Counted from the stretch's first letter, positions 44,097-53,473 are shown. The stretch: 64,000 nt of DNA from Bacillus aerolatus (GCF_009183655.1 NZ_WEIO01000010.1:106188-170187); one strand, 5' to 3'. Made by a program: numbers and translations. Notes: a model not told the origin generated them from the sequence alone.

Positions 44097-44411
44097 ATGG
44101 ACAACTGGAATAGACGGCGAGAATATAGAATAATGAACTGTCCTGAATACGCACAACGGGAACGAATTGAGGAAGAACAAAGAAAAGGGCAGCAGGCCAA
44201 GAAGGAATTACATTTAAAGGAACTTTCTGAGGCTATCAGAACATCTTTTGAAGGTAGCTATATGAATAACTGGGTTTCTTGTTTTAGATCAATTAGAAGT
44301 AAGAGAGAGGCTTGGAAATTGACTAGTAGCATAGGTGTGGAAAATAGTAGTCTTTCATCTTTGCATAATTTGAAATATTTCTTTTACTTCTTTTGGGGAT
44401 TTATCGTCTGA
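44097..44411 (+). CDS. Possible small hypothetical protein or gene remnant
   Basis: A 104-codon frame. The first 55 residues look protein-like (NCPEYAQRERIEEEQRKGQQ, a charged helix, then AKKELHLKELSEAIRT), whereas the end is Phe-rich (FFYFFWGFIV) and overlaps another possible frame on the minus strand, so the original C-terminus may be lost. The ribosome binding site (GGAGAG directly before ATG) is too close. I recognise no family. Confidence 0.3.
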   Translation: MDNWNRRREYRIMNCPEYAQRERIEEEQRKGQQAKKELHLKELSEAIRTSFEGSYMNNWVSCFRSIRSKREAWKLTSSIGVENSSLSSLHNLKYFFYFFWGFIV

Positions 44412-44600
44412 ATCTGCAATTTCATTTAAGTTAGGTTTATTATACATTAAGCCAGGATGATTTAAATATGCATTTAAGGTTATGGATCTGTCCGTTGTTA
44501 TTCCTAACTTTAAAAAGTAGCGGGTAAGGTTTTGAGGTATTTCGAGTGGGTTTAAATACAACATTATTGTGTTAATTCTCCTTACTTTGTCTTCAGTCAA
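44355..44600 (-). CDS. Possible small hypothetical protein, probably a remnant
   Basis: An 81-codon frame from a TTG; in-frame codons also continue upstream to a stop, and no ribosome binding site is seen. The content (MLYLNPLEIPQNLTRYFLKL, ADSDDKSPKEVKEIFQIMQR) reads like protein. It overlaps the frame at 44097-44411, so at most one of them is intact. No family recognised. Confidence 0.3.
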   Translation of the reverse strand: MTEDKVRRINTIMLYLNPLEIPQNLTRYFLKLGITTDRSITLNAYLNHPGLMYNKPNLNEIADSDDKSPKEVKEIFQIMQR

Positions 44601-44811
44601 CCAATCAAATTAAGATAAGGATCTCTTGCTATTTAACTTACAATGGATTCGTAAAACTAGACACGAAATGAGAAGATTTTTCAAGAGATTGACACCCACG
44701 AAAGGAGTAAAGAAATTTTAAAAAAAATGTAATAATTCTAAAAGTAATTTTTATCCTTTTCTCTTATACTTGAAGTACTAACAGTTTTGCTATAACGAAA
44801 GGAGAATATAA

Positions 44812-46293
44812 ATGAAGACAAAGATTAAGGGAAGATACGTCATTGGCTACGACGGTTACGACCATGTCATACTAGAAAATGCGGAGGTCGTTTATGAAAA
44901 TGAAACGATTCTCTATGTTGGGAACAGTTATCCTGAAGAAGTGGATGAGGTGATGGACGCTGGTAACGCTGTCATTAGTCCAGGGTTTATCGATTTAAAT
45001 GCCTTAGGAGATATTGATCACGATATTTTACATTTGGAAGCTAGTGCGAACAGACAGAAAAACCTGCTTTGGTCAGAGCAATATGTTGAAAATGGACATC
45101 ATGAAGTAATGACGGAGGAAGAAGAAGCCTTTAAATCCCTATATGCATATTCACAGCTCATTCTGCATGGGGTTACAACCGCGATGCCTATTACTTCCGC
45201 TTTTTATAAAAAATGGGCCGAAACGTATGAAGAGCTAGCCTTCGCAGCAAAACACGCAGCAGACTTAGGATTAAGAATTTATTTAGGGCCAAGTTATCAA
45301 TCTGGGGTCAGAGTCGTCCAGCCAGATGGAAATATAAAGCTTTACTGGGATGAGGAAGCTGGGAGGGAAGGTTTACAAAGAGCTGTAAGGTTTGTAGAGG
45401 AATTTGATGGGACACACAATGGATTGATAAGAGGGATGCTCGCTCCAGAACGGATTGAGTGTCAAACGGAAGTAAGTCTGACACAGACAAAATATTTTAG
45501 TGAAAAATTAGGTGTGCCAATCAAACTACATGCTGCACAAGGAAGCTTTGAATATCATACAATCGTTCATACACATGGTGTTACTCCTATTCGATACTTG
45601 TACGACCTTGGTTTCTTAGGTCCAAAAACAGGAATACCGCATGCCTATTTTATATCCGAATATAGTGAAGCACGAACCGGTGAGGGAAACGATTTGGCAC
45701 TTCTAAAAGAAACCAATACTACTGTGATTCATTGCCCTCTAATTATTGGAAGACATGGCCAGGCTTTAGAATCCTTTGCGAAATATAAAAGGGGCGGAAT
45801 CAATCTAGCATTGGGAACAGATACATTTCCTCCAGATATGTTCCAGAATATCAGAACAGGCAGCATACTTTCACGACTAATTGATAAAGAAGTAGATGAC
45901 TCAACTTACGCTGATTTTTACCGATCAGCCACATTGGGTGCCGCTAAATTTCTTGGAAGGGACGATCTAGGCCGACTTGCTGCAGGGGCGAAAGCAGATA
46001 TTATTGCGATTGACTTAGATGGGTTTCATATGGGTGTTTTAGATGACCCTATTCGAACAATGGTCGTTAGCGGAAGCGGAAGAGATGTGAAATTGTCGAT
46101 CATTAATGGCCGGGTAGTAATGAATAACCGAAAAATACCTAATGTTGATTTAGATGAAATCAAATCTAAGGGACAGAAATATTTTGAAAAAATGAGAAAG
46201 GGATATATGGAGAGAGACTATCAGCAGCTTCCTGAGAATGATTTGCTACCGCCTTCTTTTAAGATTGTTGATACAATCCATACGGAAAAGTAA
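44812..46293 (+). CDS. Amidohydrolase/chlorohydrolase-family protein, atypical metal site
   Basis: A 493-residue protein with AAAGGAG upstream. It follows the layout of TRZ/ATZ-type amidohydrolases: an N-terminal beta-sandwich (NAEVVYENETILYVG), PGFIDLNALGD, the barrel with IKLHAAQGSFEYHT (His, about 241), TTVIHCPLIIGRHG (His), LALGTDTFPPDM (Asp, about 345) and ADIIAIDLDG. The usual metal ligands HxH after PGFID are replaced by NALGDIDHD, so the metal site must differ or be shifted to the His just behind. These enzymes remove amino, halide or similar groups from cyclic amidines. It heads the nitrogen-compound locus. Substrate unknown. Confidence 0.75.
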   Translation: MKTKIKGRYVIGYDGYDHVILENAEVVYENETILYVGNSYPEEVDEVMDAGNAVISPGFIDLNALGDIDHDILHLEASANRQKNLLWSEQYVENGHHEVMTEEEEAFKSLYAYSQLILHGVTTAMPITSAFYKKWAETYEELAFAAKHAADLGLRIYLGPSYQSGVRVVQPDGNIKLYWDEEAGREGLQRAVRFVEEFDGTHNGLIRGMLAPERIECQTEVSLTQTKYFSEKLGVPIKLHAAQGSFEYHTIVHTHGVTPIRYLYDLGFLGPKTGIPHAYFISEYSEARTGEGNDLALLKETNTTVIHCPLIIGRHGQALESFAKYKRGGINLALGTDTFPPDMFQNIRTGSILSRLIDKEVDDSTYADFYRSATLGAAKFLGRDDLGRLAAGAKADIIAIDLDGFHMGVLDDPIRTMVVSGSGRDVKLSIINGRVVMNNRKIPNVDLDEIKSKGQKYFEKMRKGYMERDYQQLPENDLLPPSFKIVDTIHTEK

Positions 46294-46420
46294 GTGTTTT
46301 TTTAGGAAGTAAAAATAGTGACAAAACTAGTAAAGATATTACAAATAATATAATCAGAATATTTAATATAATTAGATAGAGGCCTAGGGTTTTTAAATAA
46401 AAAGCAGGGGGTTCGAGTCT

Positions 46421-47986
46421 ATGAGGATAAAAAGAGGGGTTGGAAGATGGATTCTAGTCATGGTGATGGCAATCCTGATGACTGGTTGTTCTACAAATCA
46501 GGACGTAAGTACAATGGGAAGTGGCAGTGACAAAGCATCCAAATATGGAGGGACTTTAGTTATTACACGTTTGTCAGACGCTGAAAATTTAGATCATCAT
46601 TTTATGTCTACCATCAATGCGGCAAGTGTTACTCATAGAAAAATTTATGAGGGCTTAGTAGGACGAGATAAAAATGCCGAAATCCAGCCTTTGTTGGCAG
46701 AATCGTGGAAACAGTTAAACGATACAACCTGGGAATTTAAACTTAGAGAAGACGTTACATTTCATGATGGAACACCTTTTAATGCGAATGCTGTAAAAGC
46801 GACATTTAATAGACTATTAGATCCGAAGGTAGCCTCTCCAAGAGCGGTTGTATTTGAAATGGTAAAAGAAGTGAAAATAGTCGATGATTATACCGTTCAA
46901 TTCATATTAACAAAACCGTTTTCACCTTTACTTTCTATTCTTGCGGGTCATGAAGGCGGGATTATCAATCCAAAGGCGATTGAGAAATACGGTAAAAAAA
47001 TGATTCAAGAACCTAATGGAACGGGTCCTTTTGTGTTCGAATCCTGGACTCCGGGCCAAGAAATTAATCTTAGTAAAAATGATAACTACTGGGGAACGGC
47101 ACCTAAAGTAGACAAAGTCGTTTTCAAGGTAGTACCTGAAGAAACGACAAGAATTGCCATGCTTGAAACAGGGGAAGCCCATATTGCTGAACCTCTTTCT
47201 ATAGCTCTGATGGATACGGTAGAAACATCAGCAACTGTGGATGTTTACCGCAGTGAAGGTTTTGGTACAGAATACATTGGCTTTAATGTACAAAAGAAAC
47301 CATTTAATGATGTGCGGGTACGTAAAGCGATCTCTCATGCCGTTGAAATGGAGTCCATTATTGAAGGCGTTTTCAATAATGTCGGAAAAAAATCAAATTC
47401 GTTAATGGGGCCCAAGGTGTTAGGATACCATGAGGGATTGAAAGCCTATGATTATAATCTCAATGCAGCAAAGAAATTGCTTGCTGAAGCGGGTTATCCA
47501 AATGGATTTGAAACAACATTGATCACAATGGATAATAAAGAAAGGGCAAATCTGGCAGAAGTACTTCAATCACAGTTAAAAGGCATCGGGATTAACGTAA
47601 AAGTACAGGTCATGGAGCTTGGTACATTTGCTGAGCAACTCAATAAAGGCGACTCAGAAATGTTTATTTACAGTTGGAGAAATGCAACGGGTGATGCGGA
47701 TTATAATCAATATAATCTTTTCCATACAAACTCTCATGGTCCGACAGGTAACACATTCTTCTATAGCAATAAAGAGGTAGATCGCTTAATAGAGGCTGCC
47801 CGTAGTGAAAAGGATGAAGCAAAACGTATAGAACTATATGCAAAGGCACAAGAAATAGAAATGGAAGATGCCGTATATATTCCGGTCCGAGTCATTGAAA
47901 ATATGGCTGCTGTTGCAAAAGGCGTAGAAGGCTTTTCAATGAGCCCTTCCGGCTATTTAGAAATCAATGATGTTTCAATAAAGTAA
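46421..47986 (+). CDS. Peptide/nickel-type ABC substrate-binding lipoprotein, copy 1
   Basis: A 521-residue family 5 solute-binding protein. Lipoprotein signal with LMTGCSTNQ (Cys23), then the family signature WEFKLREDVTFHDGTPFNANAVKATFNR (about 100; only the pattern matters) and ATGDADYNQYNLFHTNSHGPTGN. It is of the DppA/GsiB type and should be held on the outer face of the membrane. About 35 residues differ from the second copy at 48344, roughly 93% identity by my count. No transporter genes adjoin it; the importer operon at 53527-57408 has none of its own and is the likely partner. Confidence 0.88.
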   Translation: MRIKRGVGRWILVMVMAILMTGCSTNQDVSTMGSGSDKASKYGGTLVITRLSDAENLDHHFMSTINAASVTHRKIYEGLVGRDKNAEIQPLLAESWKQLNDTTWEFKLREDVTFHDGTPFNANAVKATFNRLLDPKVASPRAVVFEMVKEVKIVDDYTVQFILTKPFSPLLSILAGHEGGIINPKAIEKYGKKMIQEPNGTGPFVFESWTPGQEINLSKNDNYWGTAPKVDKVVFKVVPEETTRIAMLETGEAHIAEPLSIALMDTVETSATVDVYRSEGFGTEYIGFNVQKKPFNDVRVRKAISHAVEMESIIEGVFNNVGKKSNSLMGPKVLGYHEGLKAYDYNLNAAKKLLAEAGYPNGFETTLITMDNKERANLAEVLQSQLKGIGINVKVQVMELGTFAEQLNKGDSEMFIYSWRNATGDADYNQYNLFHTNSHGPTGNTFFYSNKEVDRLIEAARSEKDEAKRIELYAKAQEIEMEDAVYIPVRVIENMAAVAKGVEGFSMSPSGYLEINDVSIK

Positions 47987-48343
47987 TGGCTTACTATAAG
48001 AGGGATAACCTATTTGGATAAGCTCTTTTATCTTGTTTAAAGGGTGTCTGGGGGACTTGTATCCCGGCTTCAAGTATAATTGGCCGCTGTGAAATCGAAA
48101 AAAAGCGTCCTAGTATCCATTCCAACTAGTACACAACTGTACGCTTCATTGAAATTCAAGCTGCGTATAAGGCCCTCTGTCTGAGTGAGGTATTACTTCC
48201 AAATGCCAAATGGGCACTTTTTTTAAAGAAGTCAAAATGGTGAAAGAAATAGCGAAAACACAGGAGTTTTAGTAATTAGAAAATTTATTATGATTTGAAA
48301 AATATATAGATTTTTCAAATGAAAAGCAGGGGGTAAATAGTCT
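47987..48343. other. Spacer between the two binding-protein copies
   Basis: The first 50 bases and the last 26 belong to the duplicated unit (terminator-like AAGAGGGATA...TAAGCTCTTTT, and leader GAAAAGCAGGGGG). The middle (about 48040-48300) holds no gene; a stretch near 48150-48190 reads IEIQAAYKALCLSEV on the plus strand, which may be a remnant of a coding sequence. Confidence 0.5.
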
Positions 48344-49909
48344 ATGGAGGTACAAAGAGGGGTTGGAAGATGGTTGCTAGTCATGGTGATGGCGATCCTG
48401 ATGACTGGCTGTTCTACAAATCAGGACGTAAGTACAATGGGAAGTGGCAGTGACAAAGCATCCAAAGATGGAGGGACTTTAGTTATTACACGTTTGTCAG
48501 ACGCCGAAAATTTAGATCATCATTTTATGTCTACCATCAATGCGGCAAGTGTTACTCATAGCAAAGTTTATGAGGGGTTAGTAGGACGAGATAAAAATGC
48601 CGAAATCCAGCCTTTGTTGGCAGAATCGTGGAAGCAATTGAATGATACGACATGGGAATTTAAACTTAGAGAAGACGTTACATTTCATGATGGAACACCT
48701 TTTAATGCGAATGCTGTGAAAGCAACATTTGATAGACTATTAGATCCGAAGGTAGCCTCTCCAAGAGCGGTTGTATTTGAAATGGTAAAAGAAGTGAAAA
48801 TAGTCGATGATTATACCGTTCAATTCATATTAACAAAACCATTTTCGCCTTTACTTTCTATTCTTGCAGGTCATGAAGGCGGGATTATCAGTCCAAAGGC
48901 GATTGAGAAATATGGTAAAAAAATGATTCAAGAACCTAATGGAACGGGTCCTTTTGTTTTTGAATCCTGGACTCCGGGCCAAGAAATTAATCTTAGTAAA
49001 AACAAAAGTTATTGGGGAACTGCACCTAAAGTAGACAAAGTCGTTTTCAAGGTAGTACCTGAAGAAACGACAAGAATTGCCATGCTTGAAACAGGTGAAG
49101 CGCATATCGCTGAACCTCTTTCTGTAGCCATGATGGATACGGTAGAAGCATCATCTGCTGTGGAGGCATACCGCAGTGAAGGTTTCGGTACAGAATTTAT
49201 TAGCTTTAATGTACAAAAGAAACCATTTAATGATGTGCGGGTACGTAAAGCGATCGCTCATGCTGTTGAAATGGATTCCATTATTGAAGGCGTTTTCAAT
49301 AATGTCGGAAAAAAATCAAATTCGTTATTGGGATCAAAGGTTTTAGGATACCATGAGGGTCTGAAAGCCTATGATTATAATCTCAATGCAGCAAAGAAAT
49401 TGCTTGCTGAAGCGGGTTACCCAAATGGATTTGAAACAACATTGATCACAATGGATAATAAAGAAAGGGCAAATCTGGCAGAAGTACTTCAATCACAGTT
49501 AAAAGGCATCGGGATTAACGTAAAAGTACAGGTCATGGAGTTTGGTACATTTATTGAGCAAATCAATAAAGGCAACACAGAAATGTTTATCTCCAGCTGG
49601 AGAAATGCAACGGGTGATGCGGATTATAATCAATATAATCTTTTCCATACAAACTCTCATGGCGCGGCAGGTAACACATTCTTCTACAGCAATAAAGAGG
49701 TAGATCGCTTAATAGAGGCTGCCCGTAGTGAAAAGGATGAAGCAAAACGTATAGAACTATATGCAAAGGCACAAGAAATAGAAATGGAAGATGCCGTATA
49801 TATTCCGGTCCGAGTCATTGAAAATATGGCCGCTATTGCAAAAGGCGTAGAAGGCTTTTCAATGAGTCCTTCAGGTTATTTAGAAATCAATGATGTTTCA
49901 ACAGAATAA
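48344..49909 (+). CDS. Peptide/nickel-type ABC substrate-binding lipoprotein, copy 2
   Basis: Same length (521 residues) and signal (LMTGCSTNQ) as copy 1, with an identical leader GCAGGGGG. Differences cluster at residues about 250-285 (SVAMMDTVEASSAVEAYRSE against SIALMDTVETSATVDVYRSE) and about 395-425 (GTFIEQINKGNTEMFISSW against GTFAEQLNKGDSEMFIYSW), that is in stretches likely to line the ligand cleft. The two copies may bind related but different ligands. A terminator-like sequence and a broken amidohydrolase gene follow. Confidence 0.88.
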   Translation: MEVQRGVGRWLLVMVMAILMTGCSTNQDVSTMGSGSDKASKDGGTLVITRLSDAENLDHHFMSTINAASVTHSKVYEGLVGRDKNAEIQPLLAESWKQLNDTTWEFKLREDVTFHDGTPFNANAVKATFDRLLDPKVASPRAVVFEMVKEVKIVDDYTVQFILTKPFSPLLSILAGHEGGIISPKAIEKYGKKMIQEPNGTGPFVFESWTPGQEINLSKNKSYWGTAPKVDKVVFKVVPEETTRIAMLETGEAHIAEPLSVAMMDTVEASSAVEAYRSEGFGTEFISFNVQKKPFNDVRVRKAIAHAVEMDSIIEGVFNNVGKKSNSLLGSKVLGYHEGLKAYDYNLNAAKKLLAEAGYPNGFETTLITMDNKERANLAEVLQSQLKGIGINVKVQVMEFGTFIEQINKGNTEMFISSWRNATGDADYNQYNLFHTNSHGAAGNTFFYSNKEVDRLIEAARSEKDEAKRIELYAKAQEIEMEDAVYIPVRVIENMAAIAKGVEGFSMSPSGYLEINDVSTE

Positions 49910-49986
49910 ACTGCTTACGATAAGAGGGATATCCTATTTGGATAAGCCCTTTTATCTTGTCATTTCAAATGAAAGGATGACTGGAA

Positions 49987-50285
49987 GTGAATGAAAGTTA
50001 TTGGTTAAAGAATGCGCGTTTAGAATGTGGTTTTATGAGAGAGAATGGCAGAGTTACAGGAACAATAACTGATCTATATCATTTATTAATAGAGGCTGGA
50101 AAGGTCACGAAGATTGTCAAAGCGGGATCAGCTGTTTCCATCAGCTTACCTGTGAAAGACGCCCAAGGATTCCTGTTGCTGTCATCCTTTATCTAATCGA
50201 TGCCAGCTGTTCTGCAGAAGCCAGTGCAAGACGATCAAAACGCCGGGCCGTATTTTTTTACAAGGGAAATATAACTTACGGTTAA
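49987..50285 (+). pseudogene. CodA-like amidohydrolase with its middle deleted
   Basis: From a GTG at 49987, about 68 residues (ESYWLKNARLECGFMRENGR...KDAQGFLLLSSF) match the N-termini of the intact genes at 57899 and 59167. Then a stop (TAA at 50194). From 50202, in another frame, GCC AGC TGT... encodes ASCSAEASARRSKRRAVFFY, then KGNITYG and a stop, matching the C-termini (NASCSAEAVARTPKREAVIF). About 330 codons with all the metal ligands are missing. It is a relic of a third paralogue placed after the binding protein. Confidence 0.85.
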
Positions 50286-50605
50286 TTAAGCGGTCAATCT
50301 CAAACCATTAATCAGACAACATAGTTTTTCCAAAAGAGAGTTTAGAAGAACTTACTTAGGAATCAGAGTTCATTGCCCTGGTCCCTTTTCTGTTTAAATC
50401 TGCAAAGCGTAGATAGCTTTTCGTTAGGCAAAAATAAAACCAGAATGCATGAAGCAATCCGGCAGCTAATTGATTGGAATGGGAAAACTTTGTGAAATCA
50501 GATACGTTTAAAATGGGGACGGCTCAAGTGACTAAAATAGCTGAAATAAATGCTCTAGCTTCAGGCTTTGTTGGCAGCAAGTCGAAATTATGAGTTGTTC
50601 CGTCA
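50286..50605. other. Spacer with possible gene remnants
   Basis: No intact gene. Short protein-like stretches occur on the plus strand, such as MHEAIRQLIDWNGKTL (about 50443-50493) and MGTAQVTKIAEINALASGFV (from about 50514), each ended by stops. They may be relics of further genes of this locus; I cannot name them. Confidence 0.4.
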
Positions 50606-51961
50606 TCAAGGAGCATTTTGTTTAGTTCCCAAGAAATTCCCTGTATGATCTTTTAAAGGTATCAGCTCTATGAAGAAAGATTGATAAATGAAATAAACCA
50701 AACAAATGAAACTTGATATGGCAAAACTAACCCAAATGGCCATGAGATTTTCTAACATTGGTAAAGATACATATCCTCCCGCTGCTCCAATGAATGACGC
50801 TAAGGGAATGATAGAAGGAAGAACTTTTTTGCTAAGGATGATATAGAGTAACGGGACAATTAACGAAGCATAAATATTCCCAAAGAAAAACAATAAACCG
50901 AGCAAGTTTGGTTCGAGGAAACTTACGATTGTCAGTAAAAATATGCAAATCATTCCAGAAACAATGTAAGTGCAGTTCCATTTTTCTTTATTCGTTAAAG
51001 TACGAAATACTTCTATTATATTTTTTACAATTAATGTTGTCGTAGCATGCAATTCTGAACTAATAGCAGATGAAATGGCACTAAAACAAAAAAGAACAAA
51101 TAAAATAATAAGCATCGTGGATTGAATTTTGTCGACCAGCTCAAAAAATAGGGAATAAATAGTATCATAGCTTCTTCCAAAAATAATAATCATCAATAAA
51201 GAAGATAATGCGAGCGGAATGGTTGCCCATACTAATCCAGCTAGAGTGAAGGCCATTTGTGCTTTTTCTTTTTGTATGATAAAAACTCTTTGCCAAGTGG
51301 CACGGTCAATCATAACTTGTCCAAAACCGATTAATATAACCGTTACAATAAACAAAAAGGCATCTGTATTGTTAATGTACAGTAAGTATGGGTGATAGAG
51401 CTTAATCCCTTCATAAACGGGATAAACGCCTTCTTGAATATAAAAATAGACTGGGATAATAATAACAGCTCCAAAAATTAGAGCTACATTTGCACCGGCC
51501 AGCTGATGAAGCCTTTGCATTCCACCGACTCCGCCGATAAAAAAGCAAATAAGTAAAAAAATCAGCATGCCAGTAAAAATAGGCAACGGAAAAATCATAT
51601 GTAAAAGGATATGAGCTCCCATTGCTTGCAACAATAAGGAATCGATGCTAGTTAGAAGAAGGACGGAGATCATATACCAATAACCTGTAGGCGTTAACTT
51701 TTGCCTCAATACATCACCGATTGTATGATGACCAGGGTATTTTTTGTGGATTTTCTTTGCTAAAAACCCAAACAAAATAAGAGCAAAAGCCCCCATCAGC
51801 GAATAACCAATTCCTCCAGTTAGTCCATATTTTATTAATGTTTCCGGAGAGGAAAGAATGGTATTCCCTGTTACCCATCTTGCCAGTAAACTAATGATGC
51901 CAAAACCTACTCCAAGTTTAATTGTACCACTTATATAAATTTGATAATCTTTTCTCTTCAA
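50606..51961 (-). CDS. Sodium/solute symporter-like transporter
   Basis: A 451-residue protein with about 12 membrane helices. The arrangement resembles the sodium:solute symporter (SSS) family: ISLLARWVTGNTILSSPETLIKYG near the front, GVGGMQRLHQLAGANVALIFGAVIII around 145-170, and FSAISSAISSELHATTTLIVKNI around 300, which corresponds to the conserved sixth-to-eighth helix region. The exact substrate is not readable; given the locus, a ureide, nucleobase or similar compound is possible. Its ATG overlaps the stop of the response regulator gene by four bases, so it is translated together with the two-component system. Confidence 0.75.
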   Translation of the reverse strand: MKRKDYQIYISGTIKLGVGFGIISLLARWVTGNTILSSPETLIKYGLTGGIGYSLMGAFALILFGFLAKKIHKKYPGHHTIGDVLRQKLTPTGYWYMISVLLLTSIDSLLLQAMGAHILLHMIFPLPIFTGMLIFLLICFFIGGVGGMQRLHQLAGANVALIFGAVIIIPVYFYIQEGVYPVYEGIKLYHPYLLYINNTDAFLFIVTVILIGFGQVMIDRATWQRVFIIQKEKAQMAFTLAGLVWATIPLALSSLLMIIIFGRSYDTIYSLFFELVDKIQSTMLIILFVLFCFSAISSAISSELHATTTLIVKNIIEVFRTLTNKEKWNCTYIVSGMICIFLLTIVSFLEPNLLGLLFFFGNIYASLIVPLLYIILSKKVLPSIIPLASFIGAAGGYVSLPMLENLMAIWVSFAISSFICLVYFIYQSFFIELIPLKDHTGNFLGTKQNAP

Positions 51962-52650
51962 CGGAATGTCTCCTTTAAGCGATAATCGCGGGGAGATTGT
52001 CCGATTGTTTTGCGAAACATTTGGCTAAAATAATGCTGGCTGTTAAATCCGCATCTTTCTGAGATGGTACTGATGCTTAACTCTGGATGATCAACTAACA
52101 TTTTTTGAGCAACTTGTAAACGAAAATCATTTAAGTATTCAGAAAATCCCATTCCGACTTCTTCTTGAAACTTCCTGCTTAAATAGGCAGAGTTTATATG
52201 AATTTTAGAAGCTAAATAGTTTAAGGTAAGCTTTTCATTGTATTCTTGTTGAATAATTTGTAAAGCTTTAATGATTTGTTCTGAGTATCTGCTTAATCGT
52301 TGATACTTGGCTAAGATCTCCATCAACTCTTCCTCAATCACAGGCTTCGTGATGTAATCAACAACCCCAAGTCTTATCGATGTTTGAGCGTATTCAAAAT
52401 TTTGAAAAGCTGTAACCATAATAATATCCATTGTATAGGAACGAGATAGCTCCGCAGCTAGGTCGAGTCCTGATTTTCCCGGAAGCTGAATATCTAGAAA
52501 AGCAAGAAAGATGTCATGTTGTTTGACGATTTGCAAGGCCTGTGAGGCATCTAGAGCTTTGAAAAACTTACAAGTCGAGAACTTTTTTTGAATTAAATAT
52601 TCAAGCTGTTCTAACTCAAGTGGCTCATCATCTACGAGTAAAATATTCAT
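51958..52650 (-). CDS. Response regulator with AraC-type DNA-binding domain
   Basis: A 230-residue protein. The receiver domain (1-120) has the acidic pair in VDDEP, the phosphorylated Asp in AFLDIQLPG (about 53), Thr in VTAFQ and Lys in YITKP. The C-terminal 100 residues carry two HTH motifs of the AraC family (LNYLASKIHINSAYLSRKFQEE and ISTISERCGFNSQHYFSQMFRK), as in YesN-type regulators. It overlaps both neighbours by four bases, pairing with the histidine kinase. It probably controls the adjacent symporter and other genes of the locus. Confidence 0.9.
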   Translation of the reverse strand: MNILLVDDEPLELEQLEYLIQKKFSTCKFFKALDASQALQIVKQHDIFLAFLDIQLPGKSGLDLAAELSRSYTMDIIMVTAFQNFEYAQTSIRLGVVDYITKPVIEEELMEILAKYQRLSRYSEQIIKALQIIQQEYNEKLTLNYLASKIHINSAYLSRKFQEEVGMGFSEYLNDFRLQVAQKMLVDHPELSISTISERCGFNSQHYFSQMFRKTIGQSPRDYRLKETFR

Positions 52651-53417
52651 ATGGACGATGCTCCTTTCTCCATCAATGACTTGATGACAAACGGAAAAAT
52701 GGCTATAACGGTCGTACCGTCTTCTGAATTAGTTAATTGGACAGAAGTTTCATCATTGGGGAATAGAAGATCAAGCCTTTTTATAATATTCCCTAAACCA
52801 AGTCCTCCTTTACCAAGTTTCTCATCAAGGTGATCAGGTAAGTTGTTCCATACAGTTACATGTATTGCTTGTTCTATTTTTATGACTTCTATTTTTAATA
52901 AAGCATCACCTATCTTTTTTTCAAATGAGTGTTTAAAGGCATTTTCAACGAGAGTTTGAATTAAAAAAGGAATAATAACGGCTTTGTTTACCTTTGGATC
53001 GGTTGATATCTCGTATTGAAGTCGTTCTCTAAATCTTGTTTTTTGTATTTCTAGATAATAATTAATATAAGTCAGTTCCTCTTCAATGGTTATGAACGTA
53101 TTATTCGTTTGATATTTAAATTTAAGCAGCTTGGAAAGTGTCTCAATGGAACGGATTAATTCTGTCTTTCGATCCAACCTTGCTAAACTTAAAATCGAAT
53201 TTAATGTATTAAAAAAGAAATGCGGTTGTATTTCTTTGTTTAATTGATTATAAAGAGCCGTTTGCAACTCTCTTTCTAAGGCAATTTCTCGAGTTTGTTT
53301 TTCCAATAGATCAATTCGCTTTTCAAAAATGAACAGAAAAAGCAACGTGAATGCCCCTAAGACAGGGGCGAGCACACAAATCATAATGTAAATGGAGAAA
53401 GCATCAAGGGTGATCAT
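52647..53417 (-). CDS. Sensor histidine kinase of the LytS/YesM type
   Basis: A 256-residue kinase with one N-terminal membrane helix (about 8-32) and almost no extracytoplasmic part, a short coiled linker, the phospho-acceptor His in NKEIQPHFFFNTLNSIL (about 68), the N-box QTLVENAFKHSF (about 160) and the G-box GKGGLGLGNI (about 218). Because it lacks an outside sensor domain it may sense its signal through the symporter encoded in the same operon, a scheme known for other transporter-coupled kinases. This coupling is inference. Confidence 0.88.
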   Translation of the reverse strand: MITLDAFSIYIMICVLAPVLGAFTLLFLFIFEKRIDLLEKQTREIALERELQTALYNQLNKEIQPHFFFNTLNSILSLARLDRKTELIRSIETLSKLLKFKYQTNNTFITIEEELTYINYYLEIQKTRFRERLQYEISTDPKVNKAVIIPFLIQTLVENAFKHSFEKKIGDALLKIEVIKIEQAIHVTVWNNLPDHLDEKLGKGGLGLGNIIKRLDLLFPNDETSVQLTNSEDGTTVIAIFPFVIKSLMEKGASSI

Positions 53418-53443
53418 TTTGCAAAATTCTCCTTTTAATGTAC

Positions 53444-53473
53444 AAAAAGGGAGAAAATTTCATCTCCCTTTTT
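53444..53473. terminator. Terminator of the importer operon (minus strand)
   Basis: AAAAAGGGAGA pairs exactly with TCTCCCTTTTT. It separates the importer operon from the kinase gene. Confidence 0.88.

Noticed and set aside
44640..44811. Purine or other riboswitch before the first amidohydrolase gene
   Set aside because: AT-rich DNA without the conserved loop sequences of the purine or guanidine riboswitches as I know them.
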